Source: JAJCYL01 sp965206015
GTDB taxonomy: Bacteria; Bacteroidota; Bacteroidia; Cytophagales; Cyclobacteriaceae
DNA: 64,000 nucleotides
Direction: 5' to 3'
NCBI GenBank assembly: GCA_965206015.1
Contig: CBDBIW010000010.1
Coordinates: 335,102 to 399,101 of the forward strand
Below, piece by piece: positions 53,516 to 62,214 of the stretch. Position numbers and translations under genes: made by a program. Within the stretch, counting starts at the first letter, position 1; every line of letters begins with the position of its first letter. A model generated the notes under the pieces. That model was not told the DNA's origin. It worked only from the letters and a program-made list of their open reading frames with translations, and made no database searches.

Positions 53516-54442
53516 TCACGCTGCCGATTCCACCAGATTCACCACGCCTTTGCCGTCTTTCCTGCGGTACAAGGCTCCCAGTCTCATAAGAGAACTGATC
53601 TCATCACCGCCAATTTTAGGCTGTCCGGCTTCATAAAGGACTTTTACCGCTCCTCTGGCGAGGCTTACGTATTTGGATGACCAGAACAAAGCCCCGGCAT
53701 TGTCAGCATTCGCCGCATTCGTCCCCTGGTCTTTCAACACCGGCGTAGCCGCATTCGTAAACGAGTTGATCGTACTCCGGACGTAGAACTGAATCCTTAA
53801 AATGCGATCCACATCACCCATCCTGAGCACTCCGGTGCCGGTGCCCTTACCCTGGTAGTCGGTACTGGTTACTTCGGTCATTTTAAGCAGGTCCATTTCC
53901 ATCTCCGGGCTGATCAAAGCACACAGATTGTCCATCGACACATTGTCTTTTCTAAACGCTTTACGGACCTCCAGCAGGTCTTCAAACCTGATCGCTTTCC
54001 GGTTGCCCGTCCCCGTGGTGCCAACTCTCGCATCGCCCCCGGTCCTGAGCATTTTAGCACTGGTATTCGATGCCCACTCGTGCTGCACAAAGTCTGCGGC
54101 GTATTCGGTCAACTCCTCGGCATGCTGTTCTACCAGGCTGGCCCGCTTGGCATAGTTCACGACCAGGTCTTCAGAATCCTGCAAAAAAGTTGCCTGCGTT
54201 TTGAGCTGCCTGATGTTGTAGGCAATGGACTCGTCTGTCCTTTGTGCCGAGACTCTCGTATCCTTCCCGTAGTCGGAAATTTCGGTAACCGGCACATTCC
54301 CGGTGACTTGCGGGATATTCACCTGACCGCCTTTCAGAAATGCCGTGTCGTTCTTGCTCTGGAGCATATAGGAGTTGTCCGGAAACAATAAAGGCTCCAG
54401 GTCCCTGGAAAATAGCTGATTTATATGATTTGCTGTTGGCAT
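53516..54442 (-). CDS. Major capsid protein
   Basis: 308 residues. Typical content of a Mu-like capsid: TAFLKGGQVNIPQVTGNVPV, RQLKTQATFLQDSEDLVVNY, LCALISPEMEMDLLKM, and GALFWSSKYVSLARGAVKVL. The HK97-like fold is inferred from family and gene order after protease/scaffold. Confidence 0.85.
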   Translation of the reverse strand: MPTANHINQLFSRDLEPLLFPDNSYMLQSKNDTAFLKGGQVNIPQVTGNVPVTEISDYGKDTRVSAQRTDESIAYNIRQLKTQATFLQDSEDLVVNYAKRASLVEQHAEELTEYAADFVQHEWASNTSAKMLRTGGDARVGTTGTGNRKAIRFEDLLEVRKAFRKDNVSMDNLCALISPEMEMDLLKMTEVTSTDYQGKGTGTGVLRMGDVDRILRIQFYVRSTINSFTNAATPVLKDQGTNAANADNAGALFWSSKYVSLARGAVKVLYEAGQPKIGGDEISSLMRLGALYRRKDGKGVVNLVESAA

Positions 54443-54446
54443 GATG

Positions 54447-55295
54447 TCAGGATTTTTTAGTGGTGTAACCGTTAATTAATTTTTCAAACTGGCCGGGTGC
54501 GTTCAATTGAAGCTCCTCCAGTTCTTCCGCCGTGTAGTCGTGATAACCCTTTTCGGGTACTGTCCGGCCTTTTCCCAGGGCATTCACCAGATGGTTGATC
54601 CCTTCCAGAACTGCCGTATCTTTCGCATTGGCAGGCGGTACAGCGGCATTCGCCGTATCCTGCTCTTGCGCCGTTTTGTTTTCCGCATCCAGTTTCAAAA
54701 GATCCTCCACCGAAAGCGACATATACGCCTTTTTGCGTACCTCGTCGCCGGGCTGCCCTCCGGCCCGGAGAATACGGTTCACCATCGCATTTTTCAATGC
54801 GGCGTTCTCTTTTTCAAGTTCGTTGTGGCCAGGCGGGCTGTTTTCCGGCTCCCTGTCTTTTTTCTCTTCTTCTTTCATATCCATGATCAGTCCGTTAATT
54901 GAGTTATAATAGCAGCAGTTCTCCAGTGTCAGCGTCTCCCGATAAGAGGGAATGTCCACCAGCGACACCTCTATAACTTCTCCGTGATACAGTACATCTT
55001 TTTTTATCTCCGCCGAACGGTAGTCAAACCTTACGCTGGCTGCTTTGATGAATCCGCGTTCTACTTTTCCTTTCAGTACCATCGCCGCAGGATCTTTCCC
55101 GTCAAAGACCGGAACAGCAGTGATGGTTTGATTGTCCTGTTTGAAATCCGTCCACCGGCCCATCACCTGACCACGCTCGTGCATGAACAGAAGTACGGGG
55201 TTTTTCCTGAACGCATCCATGTTAAAAGTCCCCTGGTCTACTTTGTAGCCGTGCCGGTTTTCCTTCGAAAAATCAATAAGAACGAAACGGTTCAT
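54447..55295 (-). CDS. Prohead protease with scaffold domain
   Basis: About 282 residues from ATG 55295 (MNRFVLIDFSKENRHG); an earlier in-frame ATG at 55382 adds a Pro/Tyr-rich non-family segment. N-terminal protease part with FMHERGQVMGRW (candidate His) and EVIEVSLVDIPSY (candidate Ser), then a charged helical scaffold part (EEEKKDREPENS onwards). In-frame ATGs at 54884/54878 could start a separate scaffold, as in Mu gpI/gpZ. Followed by the capsid gene 4 bases later. Confidence 0.82.
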   Translation of the reverse strand: MNRFVLIDFSKENRHGYKVDQGTFNMDAFRKNPVLLFMHERGQVMGRWTDFKQDNQTITAVPVFDGKDPAAMVLKGKVERGFIKAASVRFDYRSAEIKKDVLYHGEVIEVSLVDIPSYRETLTLENCCYYNSINGLIMDMKEEEKKDREPENSPPGHNELEKENAALKNAMVNRILRAGGQPGDEVRKKAYMSLSVEDLLKLDAENKTAQEQDTANAAVPPANAKDTAVLEGINHLVNALGKGRTVPEKGYHDYTAEELEELQLNAPGQFEKLINGYTTKKS

Positions 55296-55438
55296 GCCGC
55301 AATAATAATAAGGGCGTGGCCGGGGGTGCAAATCCCGGATCACCCAGTGTGGGCACAGTATAACCGGCTGCGCCCACAGCATAGCCGGGTGATTCGGATT
55401 TTCGCATTTTTTTCAAAACCGCCCACCTTCGCACTTGC

Positions 55439-55455
55439 CCCTGCCTGCGGCAGGG
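55439..55455. repeat. GC-rich hairpin in the divergent phage promoter region
   Basis: CCCTGCC-TGC-GGCAGGG, a perfect 7-bp stem with a 3-base loop, lies between the divergent protease/scaffold and terminase genes (55296-55479). It may be a regulatory palindrome or a REP-like repeat of Bacteroidota. Confidence 0.5.
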
Positions 55456-55479
55456 ATCTTAATTCCTGATTGAAACAAG

Positions 55480-55959
55480 GTGCCTAAATATTCACAAGCG
55501 CAGAAAAAAAACATCATCGAGGAAGCGCGTAAGCTCTATGCGGCAGGTACGGGACTGCCTGTCTGTGCCCAATACCTTGGGGTGTCACTCTCTACGCTGC
55601 AATCATGGGCAAAAGCCCATGACTTCAAAAAAGCACGTAAAGCCTACCTGATGCAACGTCCGCAAATCCTCTCGGCGATAGTAGAGAGTTTCCAGTCCAT
55701 ACTTGAAGGGGAACAGCCCAGGATCACCGCCGACCAGGCTGTCAAATATGCGTCCTCCTTTGAAAAGCTCTCGGACACAAAGAAGCTCGCCGGCTACACC
55801 TTTGAAGCCTTTGAGGCACTTACCCTGGAGATGCTTGACGGAATTGAAAAAGCGAAAAAAAAGCAGGACAAAGAAGACATTTTAAAGGCGGCGAAAATCA
55901 CCAGGCAAGCGATGGATACGGTCATCAACAAAATGATTAAAGCAGCTTTCGATGAATAG
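55480..55959 (+). CDS. Phage terminase small subunit-like protein
   Basis: 159 residues, GTG start. N-terminal helix-turn-helix (KLYAAGTGLPVCAQYLGVSL and STLQSWAKAHDF) typical of Mu gp27/small terminases, then a helical oligomerisation part. Overlaps the large subunit by 8 bases. It would recognise phage DNA for packaging. Confidence 0.8.
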   Translation: MPKYSQAQKKNIIEEARKLYAAGTGLPVCAQYLGVSLSTLQSWAKAHDFKKARKAYLMQRPQILSAIVESFQSILEGEQPRITADQAVKYASSFEKLSDTKKLAGYTFEAFEALTLEMLDGIEKAKKKQDKEDILKAAKITRQAMDTVINKMIKAAFDE

Positions 55960-57478
55960 AAGCGACTTGAAAAAATACCGGGAACAATTCCAGAGAGCAA
56001 GCAGGGAATTGCAGAAGACCTCTCTGGTTTCCCTCAAAAAGGAAACGCCTGAAGCGCAGGAGGCGCGCATCAAAAAACTGCTCAAACCCCAAAACTATGG
56101 GGAGTTTTGCCTTTACTACTTCCCCGAACTCTGCGGATCTCCCTGTGCTTCCTTTCATATCAGCTCTTATCGGGAACTGCATGACATGGAATATATCGTG
56201 CAGTTCCGCCAATGGTTCAGAGGTGCTGCCAAATCCACCCATGCGGTCATTATCAATTCTTTTGCCCTCAAGCAACTCGGCAAGATCAGGTTCTCACTGG
56301 TCATGGGCATCAATGCTGACCGTGCCATCATGCTATTGTCCGATCTGCAGATGCAACTGCAATTCAACGAACGTATCATTAAAGACTTTGGTACTCAAAT
56401 CAAATACGGCAGTTGGACGGAAGGAGCTTTTGAAACGTCCGGTAACGCTTATTTCATTGCCCTGGGCATCAACGAAAAAGTAAGAGGCCTGAGACGCGGG
56501 GCCAATCGCCTGGACTATTGTGTCGTGTCGGATTGTGAAGACAGAAAAACCACCGCCAACCGCCGCATCGTGGCGGAACGGGTCGAAAAAATCACCGGAG
56601 ACGTAGGGGCTGCCTTCGGAAAAAACAGCCGCCGCATTGTCATCGACAACAACTACTTTGTCAGGGACGGCATCGTGGACGGACTAAAAAAAGCCTTCAG
56701 GGGCAGCTGGGTAAAAAAGCAGACCATTAACCTGACCAACGCCGACGGCACACCGTCGTGGCCGGAACGCTACTCGGACAAAGACATTGAAAAAATACAT
56801 CAGGGCTTTGACAGCTTCACCCTGAAAAGGGAGTACTACAACACTCCGATCGTAAGGGGAAAAATCTTCAAAGAAGAACAGATACTCACCGCCACACCCG
56901 GAGGACAGGTACACGGTGCGGTCGGGCATTGGGATTTAAGCTACGTCACGCAAGGCGATTATAAAGCTTTTGCCCTTGCCGTAGTGCGTGGAGACAGAGT
57001 TTACATCGAAGACCTCTTTTGCCGACAGTGCGAAATCGCCGATGCCACCGAATGGCATTATGAAGGGTTGAAGCGGTGGTATGCCCGGGGCATTTATCCA
57101 TCCATCACTTATGATGCCACGGCCAGCCAGGAAGCGGTATTCCTGCCCATATTCGAGGCAACAGGCCAACAAAAAGGCATGATGAACCTGCCCATGCCGT
57201 ATCGCATCACCATGGACAAACACGCCCGCATCGAAGCCACCCTGGGACAAGCCTTTTTCTATAAAAAAATAGTCTTCTCCAAAAAGCTGGCCGGCACACC
57301 GGACTTTGAGGCGGCAAAAGACCAGCTACTGGCTTTTGAGAAGGGAAGCACCGCACATGACGATTTTCCCGATGCCCTGGAGATCGCCGTCCGGCAAGCA
57401 CAACTTTTTTACTCCGGAAGCCCGGAAGGGGAAGGAGCCGGAGTCATGGCTGCCCCATTTAGAGAAACCGTGTTTTAA
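55952..57478 (+). CDS. Terminase large subunit
   Basis: 508 residues. The ATPase domain has a Walker A-like WFRGAAKSTHA (Trp88; Lys94) and a DCED acidic segment (VVSDCEDRKT); the nuclease domain begins HWDLSYVTQGDYKAFAL with acidic residues further at YIEDLFCRQ and DFPDALEIAV. It drives head-full packaging of Mu-like DNA. The 180-base gap after it (57479-57659) holds no secure gene. Confidence 0.92.
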   Translation: MNRSDLKKYREQFQRASRELQKTSLVSLKKETPEAQEARIKKLLKPQNYGEFCLYYFPELCGSPCASFHISSYRELHDMEYIVQFRQWFRGAAKSTHAVIINSFALKQLGKIRFSLVMGINADRAIMLLSDLQMQLQFNERIIKDFGTQIKYGSWTEGAFETSGNAYFIALGINEKVRGLRRGANRLDYCVVSDCEDRKTTANRRIVAERVEKITGDVGAAFGKNSRRIVIDNNYFVRDGIVDGLKKAFRGSWVKKQTINLTNADGTPSWPERYSDKDIEKIHQGFDSFTLKREYYNTPIVRGKIFKEEQILTATPGGQVHGAVGHWDLSYVTQGDYKAFALAVVRGDRVYIEDLFCRQCEIADATEWHYEGLKRWYARGIYPSITYDATASQEAVFLPIFEATGQQKGMMNLPMPYRITMDKHARIEATLGQAFFYKKIVFSKKLAGTPDFEAAKDQLLAFEKGSTAHDDFPDALEIAVRQAQLFYSGSPEGEGAGVMAAPFRETVF

Positions 57479-57659
57479 AGGATTTTATCATGAAAATGGA
57501 CACCAGGGCATTGAACCCGGGAAAAGCCGTTGCGACGCTTGCGACACGCCTTGCGACACCTGTTTTTCAGCCCATAGTGAAAAGCCGGCGATTAAAAGTA
57601 AACCGCATGACCCGGGTGAAAATACTTTCCACTTTCCACTTTTGATATTCAACTGAACA

Positions 57660-58871
57660 ATGAACTTTTTACAAAGCATCAGAGAAGCCATAAAAAACCG
57701 CCGCCTTGAGATTGAACTGCTCAAAAATCACCGCTCGCTGTACCGGCAGGAATTAAACGAATTCCGGGAGGCGCGGGAAGCATGGTATGACCCCTGGATG
57801 CCCACCACACGGGACATGCAGGAGATCTACCGGGAAGCCGTGAAAAATGATGCGCACCTGCGGTCTGTGATCAATACCAGAATACATCTTGTACTGGCCA
57901 ATGATTTTGCCCTGTATGTCAAAGACAGGAAGCTGGACTCTGACCTTTTGAAATCCGTCTGGTTCCGTAAAAAAATGCGCCTCGATATGGAAAGTATTTT
58001 TTATGGCTATACCCTCATGTATCCTGTACTCGAAGGCGGGCATGTAGTCGATGTCAGACCCGTTGACCGGGGGCATTTTGTCCCCCAGAGAGGGAAAATC
58101 CTGCAAAACCCCTACCACAACGAAGGACTGCCCCTGAAAGGGCTGGAAAAATATCTCTGGCTCGCCCAACTCGGTGATGACCCCTTCGGGCTCCTTGAAA
58201 CCGCCGCCGCACTGACCATCCTGAAACGGCACAGCTGGTCATCGTGGGACGAGTTTGAGCAAATATTCGGTATTCCCCTGCGGGTGGCCAGGGTCAGGGG
58301 ATCTGACCAGGAGAAGCAAAACGTATTGAATACAATGATCAACTCTGTAAAATCACAAGTCCTGGCTACCGGACACAATACCGAAATCCAGGTTATCCCC
58401 GGCGGGCAGTCCGATGCCTTCCAGGTTTTTGCAAAGAAAATAGAAGTAGTCAACAAAGAAATGTCCAAACTCGTCCTGGGGCAGACCATGACCACCGACG
58501 AAGGTTCCAGCAAGAGCCAGAGCGAAACCCACTATAAAGTGCAGTCTGCCATCTTGAAAGAAGACACCCTGCGGCTGCTCGCACACATCAATGCCTTTCT
58601 TCCCGTCTTGCGGCAATACGGCTATCCTGTACCGGTCACCGCTGAAGTCCGCATCGTTCCCGCTACACAGACCGCCGACGACAAAATCAGCATCGACAGC
58701 GTCCTTTTACAGTCAGGAGTACAGCTCGATACAAAATACCTGGAGGAAACCTACGGCGTAAAAATAGCCGGGCCGACAGCGATTCACCAGCCGGGGAACA
58801 CAGTCCCCACCGCCAACATGGATGCCATCAGGGAAATAGACCATTACTACAACTTAATTGAAAACGGATAA
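57660..58871 (+). CDS. Portal protein, DUF935/Mu gp29-like
   Basis: 403 residues. The order of NTRIHLVLANDFALYVKDRK, VRPVDRGHFVPQRGKI, IPLRVARVRGSDQEKQNVL, SKLVLGQTMTTDEGSSKSQS matches the DUF935 portal family of Mu-like phages. Forms the dodecameric DNA gate at the head vertex. Confidence 0.9.
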   Translation: MNFLQSIREAIKNRRLEIELLKNHRSLYRQELNEFREAREAWYDPWMPTTRDMQEIYREAVKNDAHLRSVINTRIHLVLANDFALYVKDRKLDSDLLKSVWFRKKMRLDMESIFYGYTLMYPVLEGGHVVDVRPVDRGHFVPQRGKILQNPYHNEGLPLKGLEKYLWLAQLGDDPFGLLETAAALTILKRHSWSSWDEFEQIFGIPLRVARVRGSDQEKQNVLNTMINSVKSQVLATGHNTEIQVIPGGQSDAFQVFAKKIEVVNKEMSKLVLGQTMTTDEGSSKSQSETHYKVQSAILKEDTLRLLAHINAFLPVLRQYGYPVPVTAEVRIVPATQTADDKISIDSVLLQSGVQLDTKYLEETYGVKIAGPTAIHQPGNTVPTANMDAIREIDHYYNLIENG

Positions 58872-58874
58872 AAA

Positions 58875-59366
58875 ATGAGAGCCGCCCTGTTCAACCATAT
58901 TAAAACACGCCTTGAAACCATTGGGCAGATCAGGTGGGTAGACCTCGACACCCGGCAGGTGGACGAGCCAAAAGAAAACTACCCGGTCCCTTTTCCTGCC
59001 GTCCTCGTGCTTTTCAATGATTTCTTTTATCAGCAGGGCACACACGGAGGGCAGGAAGTCAGTGCAAAGGTTTCTCTCAACGTTTGGCAGTACCGGTACA
59101 CTGACCATTTTAACCCCCGGGGACAAAAGGAGATCAGCGATTTATTCGGATTGGTCGAAAGCATAGGCAACACCATGCACAACTCATATATCGACACGGT
59201 GTCCATCTCCCCTTTCAAAAGAACCGCTGAAAGCACCATCGCCCAGGTGGGCAATCTCTTCGGATACTCCATACAGTTTGAAGCCATTTTGCACTATTGT
59301 CCACCGGTCACTTACGGGAGGGTAAGGAAATTAAATATCGAAAAAGTGAAGCATCAACAGGGCTAA
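58875..59366 (+). CDS. Head-tail region protein, unknown, 163 aa
   Basis: No named family. RLETIGQIRWVDLDTRQVDE and PFPAVLVLFNDFFYQQGTHG recall tail-terminator/gp37-like proteins that complete the tail top. It begins 3 bases after the portal gene, so it belongs to the head operon. Confidence 0.6.
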   Translation: MRAALFNHIKTRLETIGQIRWVDLDTRQVDEPKENYPVPFPAVLVLFNDFFYQQGTHGGQEVSAKVSLNVWQYRYTDHFNPRGQKEISDLFGLVESIGNTMHNSYIDTVSISPFKRTAESTIAQVGNLFGYSIQFEAILHYCPPVTYGRVRKLNIEKVKHQQG

Positions 59367-59377
59367 ACAAAACTGAA

Positions 59378-59785
59378 ATGATCACAATCCATGAACTTAA
59401 AACCGTAGCCCCCGGCGAGATCGTCACCTCTATTATTGACGGAGATGACACCATCGCAGGGCAAATTATCCTGGAAGCGGAGCAAACCATACGTTCTTAT
59501 CTGCATCACCGGTATGATACGGCGGCAATATTCGCCGCCACCGCTGACAACAGGCATCCGCTCATTATGAAGCTGCTGAAGGAAGTGGCTATTTACCACC
59601 TCTACACCCGACGCTCACGCGACGCCGTCAATGAAGCCGCCATACACCGCTACGAATACGCCATGAAGCAGCTCAAAGAGATCGCTACAGGCATTATTCA
59701 CCCCGAAGGACTCCCGCTGGCCAATAACACAGAGAGCAGCCAGGTATTTGCTTCCGGCAAAGCACCACACGACACACACTTTTAA
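59378..59785 (+). CDS. Head-tail adaptor, DUF1320 (Mu gp36-like)
   Basis: About 135 residues from ATG 59378 (MITIHELKTVAPGE); a longer upstream frame overlaps the previous gene. IILEAEQTIRSYLHHRYDTA and LMKLLKEVAIYHLYTRRSRD are the gp36 pattern. It connects portal and tail. Confidence 0.8.
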   Translation: MITIHELKTVAPGEIVTSIIDGDDTIAGQIILEAEQTIRSYLHHRYDTAAIFAATADNRHPLIMKLLKEVAIYHLYTRRSRDAVNEAAIHRYEYAMKQLKEIATGIIHPEGLPLANNTESSQVFASGKAPHDTHF

Positions 59786-59787
59786 AA

Positions 59788-60249
59788 ATGAAAAAACTTA
59801 CCGGCCTCGACAAGATCGTCCGTGACAAAATGCAGAAAGCAGAAAAAACCGTTTTCAGGATCATGAAAGTAGAAACGAAAAACTTCGTCAAAGAAAACTT
59901 CCAGCAGCAGGGATTCCAGTCTGCCGGCTTTCAAGAATGGAAACCCCGAAAGACCACCGACACCAGAGGGCGGGACCTGCGCTATTACAAAAGAGGCAAA
60001 AGAAAAGGAAAACTCACCAGATTCGGACGCAAACACGAAGGCAGGGCCATCCTCATCGGGCACGACTCGGAAAACAAAATGCGCGACAGCTTTCGATCTG
60101 TACGTGAAGGGAATAAACTCAACTTCTTTGCCAGGGATTATGCCATATATCACAATGAAGGCACCGGACACCTCCCGCCCCGAAAAATGATTGGCAAAAG
60201 CCCTCACCTCATTAGTCAGATCAGAAAAGCCCTTGAAACCGGAAATTAA
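59788..60249 (+). CDS. Virion morphogenesis protein (Mu gpG-like)
   Basis: 153 residues, basic. VETKNFVKENFQQQGFQSAG, FQEWKPRKTTDTRGRDLRYY, and NEGTGHLPPRKMIGKSPHL fit the phage virion-morphogenesis/gpG family. It takes part in head-to-tail joining. Confidence 0.82.
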   Translation: MKKLTGLDKIVRDKMQKAEKTVFRIMKVETKNFVKENFQQQGFQSAGFQEWKPRKTTDTRGRDLRYYKRGKRKGKLTRFGRKHEGRAILIGHDSENKMRDSFRSVREGNKLNFFARDYAIYHNEGTGHLPPRKMIGKSPHLISQIRKALETGN

Positions 60250-61333
60250 AAACATCCTGAAAAACCTGGCCAGAGACCTTGAGTTGCCTGAACCCGGCCA
60301 AACGGCGAAAACCGCCGTCAACAGGGCTGCCCGTGCCTTGTTCCCCCTCCACTGCAAGACACTGGAAAGCGGCCTGGGCTTTTCCCTTGACCAGCTACAA
60401 TATGGCAGCGGGCAATACCGGGTAGCCGCCAGACTCTACGAAAACATGGCCCGTTTTTCCGCTGCCAAACTCCACACTTTCACGAAGCAATACCTCGATC
60501 AAAGTGATCTTATACAAAAAGCGTCAGTGATGGAACGACACGCCGGACACTGGCACAAAGCCGAAACCATCACCATCCACCGGCAGGCCCAGCAGGCTCG
60601 CAAATGGACCGAATACGAAGAAGACGCCCCGCTATATCCTAACTTGACTTATGATGCGGTGATGGACGCACGCACACGACCCGGACACCGCCTGCTAAAC
60701 AACATCACCCTGCCCCTGACCCACCCCTTCTGGGATACCCACTATCCTCCAAACGACTATGGATGCCGGTGCGATGTAAGACAGGCACGGGGTAAATCCT
60801 CCCCCGAACCGCTCGTTAATGAAAAAATTGAAAACGCCCGCATCAAACCCCTGTTCCAGAACAACGCCGGGAAGTCCGGACAACTCTTTAAAAACCATCC
60901 TTACCTGACCAGGCATACCAGAGGCATGGAAAAGGAAGTAGGGACTATCGCTAAAAATGCCGTTTCTTCTTTTTTAAAGCAATCAAAACTGAGAGACCGG
61001 ACCGTAAAAAAACAAATCGCCTATACAGATACCACCGTTCCGGGGAATCCTGTACTCAAAAAGGAAATAGAAATTACGGCCACCGGTACGTTTATCAACA
61101 AAATACGACTCCTGGATATCAGCCAGCAGCTTCTTGCCTTAAACTGGCATCAGTTTCCTGAAATGAAGAAATCTACTTTTATAAAAGAAGTGGTCAGGGG
61201 TACAAGAGGGGAGCGTGGAAAAGAAAAATTCAATGAGTTTTATTCCATGAGGATTGACAATCTGGTATTTCAGTTTGGCATTAGAAAAGATGCCGACGAA
61301 TATACCATGTACTACATGAAGGAAATTGGATAA
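60233..61333 (+). CDS. MuF-like minor head protein with C-terminal domain
   Basis: About 366 residues from TTG 60233 (an earlier TTG at 60191 overlaps gpG more). The MuF core is visible: TYDAVMDARTRPGHRLLNNI, TLPLTHPFWDTHYPPNDYGC with RCDVRQ (DNA 60655-60785). The last ~110 residues (FINKIRLLDISQQLLALNWH, then ERGKEKFNEFYSMRIDNLVF) are an extra domain with a WHQFPEM / RGTRG stretch, where MuF proteins often carry nuclease-like (PBECR) toxin domains; that is inferred. Confidence 0.85.
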   Translation: MKPEIKNILKNLARDLELPEPGQTAKTAVNRAARALFPLHCKTLESGLGFSLDQLQYGSGQYRVAARLYENMARFSAAKLHTFTKQYLDQSDLIQKASVMERHAGHWHKAETITIHRQAQQARKWTEYEEDAPLYPNLTYDAVMDARTRPGHRLLNNITLPLTHPFWDTHYPPNDYGCRCDVRQARGKSSPEPLVNEKIENARIKPLFQNNAGKSGQLFKNHPYLTRHTRGMEKEVGTIAKNAVSSFLKQSKLRDRTVKKQIAYTDTTVPGNPVLKKEIEITATGTFINKIRLLDISQQLLALNWHQFPEMKKSTFIKEVVRGTRGERGKEKFNEFYSMRIDNLVFQFGIRKDADEYTMYYMKEIG

Positions 61334-61511
61334 GCCCGGGTACCCTGTTAAACGACAGGGCCCGAGACTTAACCGGTTTCTTACGCCGGGCACGGCCTCC
61401 CGACCGCACTTGAGGTAAAGATACGGATTTGATCTGAAAGATACGAATCCCGGGCTCTTCTGATTGTGCTCTTCCCACAAAAAAAAAGGGCAGGCCTTGT
61501 CATAAGCTGTA

Positions 61512-61526
61512 CCCCCCCCCCCCCCC
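61512..61526. repeat. 15-base poly-C tract
   Basis: A run of 15 consecutive C's in the 200-base non-coding gap (61334-61539) between two convergent phage transcripts. The gap also contains CCCTGT...ACAGGG and two GCCCGGG/CCCGGGC pieces, probably terminators. No gene is supported in it. Confidence 0.8.
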
Positions 61527-61539
61527 TTCCAGCTACCAG

Positions 61540-61860
61540 CTATTCATCATCAAATTCTTCTTCTTCTGCTCTTTCTTCTGCTGTTTTAAAATTCATGGTA
61601 TGAAAATTCAGGGTATCTGGTTTAGGGGGGCCTTCCCTGAGCATTTGAATGATTGTATCAATGTTCTGATCTTCACAAAGGAAACCGTGACCTTCTGAAA
61701 TTAATTTTGAAATGCTTTCGAGAATGCCAGGCTCGACGTAGGAATATATGCGGGTATCTCCTACCGCTTTTTCTATTAGGTTGTACGCTTCCCGGAGATT
61801 CTTGCGAGCCTCCTCTAACTTGCTGAATCTTGCCTGCTGAACCTTTTCTGAATATTTCAT
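61540..61860 (-). CDS. Small phage protein, unknown, 106 aa
   Basis: Helical and charged (KVQQARFSKLEEARKNLREA) with an acidic tail (AEERAEEEEFDDE). No known family. Starts 7 bases after the mini-gene upstream; the last gene of the early minus-strand operon. Confidence 0.6.
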   Translation of the reverse strand: MKYSEKVQQARFSKLEEARKNLREAYNLIEKAVGDTRIYSYVEPGILESISKLISEGHGFLCEDQNIDTIIQMLREGPPKPDTLNFHTMNFKTAEERAEEEEFDDE

Positions 61861-61867
61861 AATTTGA

Positions 61868-61993
61868 TTAAAAAGTGTTGACTAAAATAATTTCATCTAA
61901 AGTTTTTGAGCCATTTTCCAAAATAAAAGGGTGATCAAACTCACTCATGGCAAAAGGTAGTCCAATGCCGCTGAATAAACTGCCATGGTTCAT
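61868..61993 (-). CDS. 41-aa mini-gene with C5-methyltransferase-like start
   Basis: ATG 61993 overlaps the previous gene's TGA (ATGA). The product starts MNHGSLFSGIGLPFAMSEFD, and H-G-S-L-F-S-G-I-G is motif I of cytosine-C5 methylases, but the frame ends after 41 residues. Either a truncated methylase start or a coincidence in a small phage protein. Confidence 0.5.
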   Translation of the reverse strand: MNHGSLFSGIGLPFAMSEFDHPFILENGSKTLDEIILVNTF

Positions 61994-62214
61994 TTCCCCC
62001 CCGATCTGTACTCCACCCTGCCAAAGACAATCTTCCCGATGCAGGCCTCGCTCAGGGGCGGAAACTCATCGGACAGCATGGCCAGAATGGCCTCGTTGGT
62101 GAACTTCTTTTTCCCTTTGTACTGCTCGGCACCTAATGCCGGAAAACGCTCTATGACCAGCTCATCACGCTTTTTTAGTCGTTTTAATCGCCCTTCAATG
62201 CTTTTTTCCTCCAT
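61990..62214 (-). CDS. Small basic phage protein, unknown
   Basis: About 74 residues from ATG 62214 (MEEKSIEGRLKRLKKRDELV); a start at 62259 would enlarge the overlap with the gene upstream. C-terminal LSDEFPPLSEACIGKIVFGR. Basic N-terminal helix suggests nucleic-acid binding. No family. Confidence 0.6.
   Translation of the reverse strand: MEEKSIEGRLKRLKKRDELVIERFPALGAEQYKGKKKFTNEAILAMLSDEFPPLSEACIGKIVFGRVEYRSGGK

Noticed and set aside
57490..57645. 51-codon plus-strand frame between large terminase and portal
   Set aside because: Contains a repeated TTGCGAC pattern, low complexity and no overlap with neighbours or family signal; not secure enough to call.
59782..60357. 191-residue minus-strand frame opposite the gpG-like gene
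   Set aside because: Phe-rich composition typical of the complement of a basic protein; the plus strand carries the recognised phage gene.
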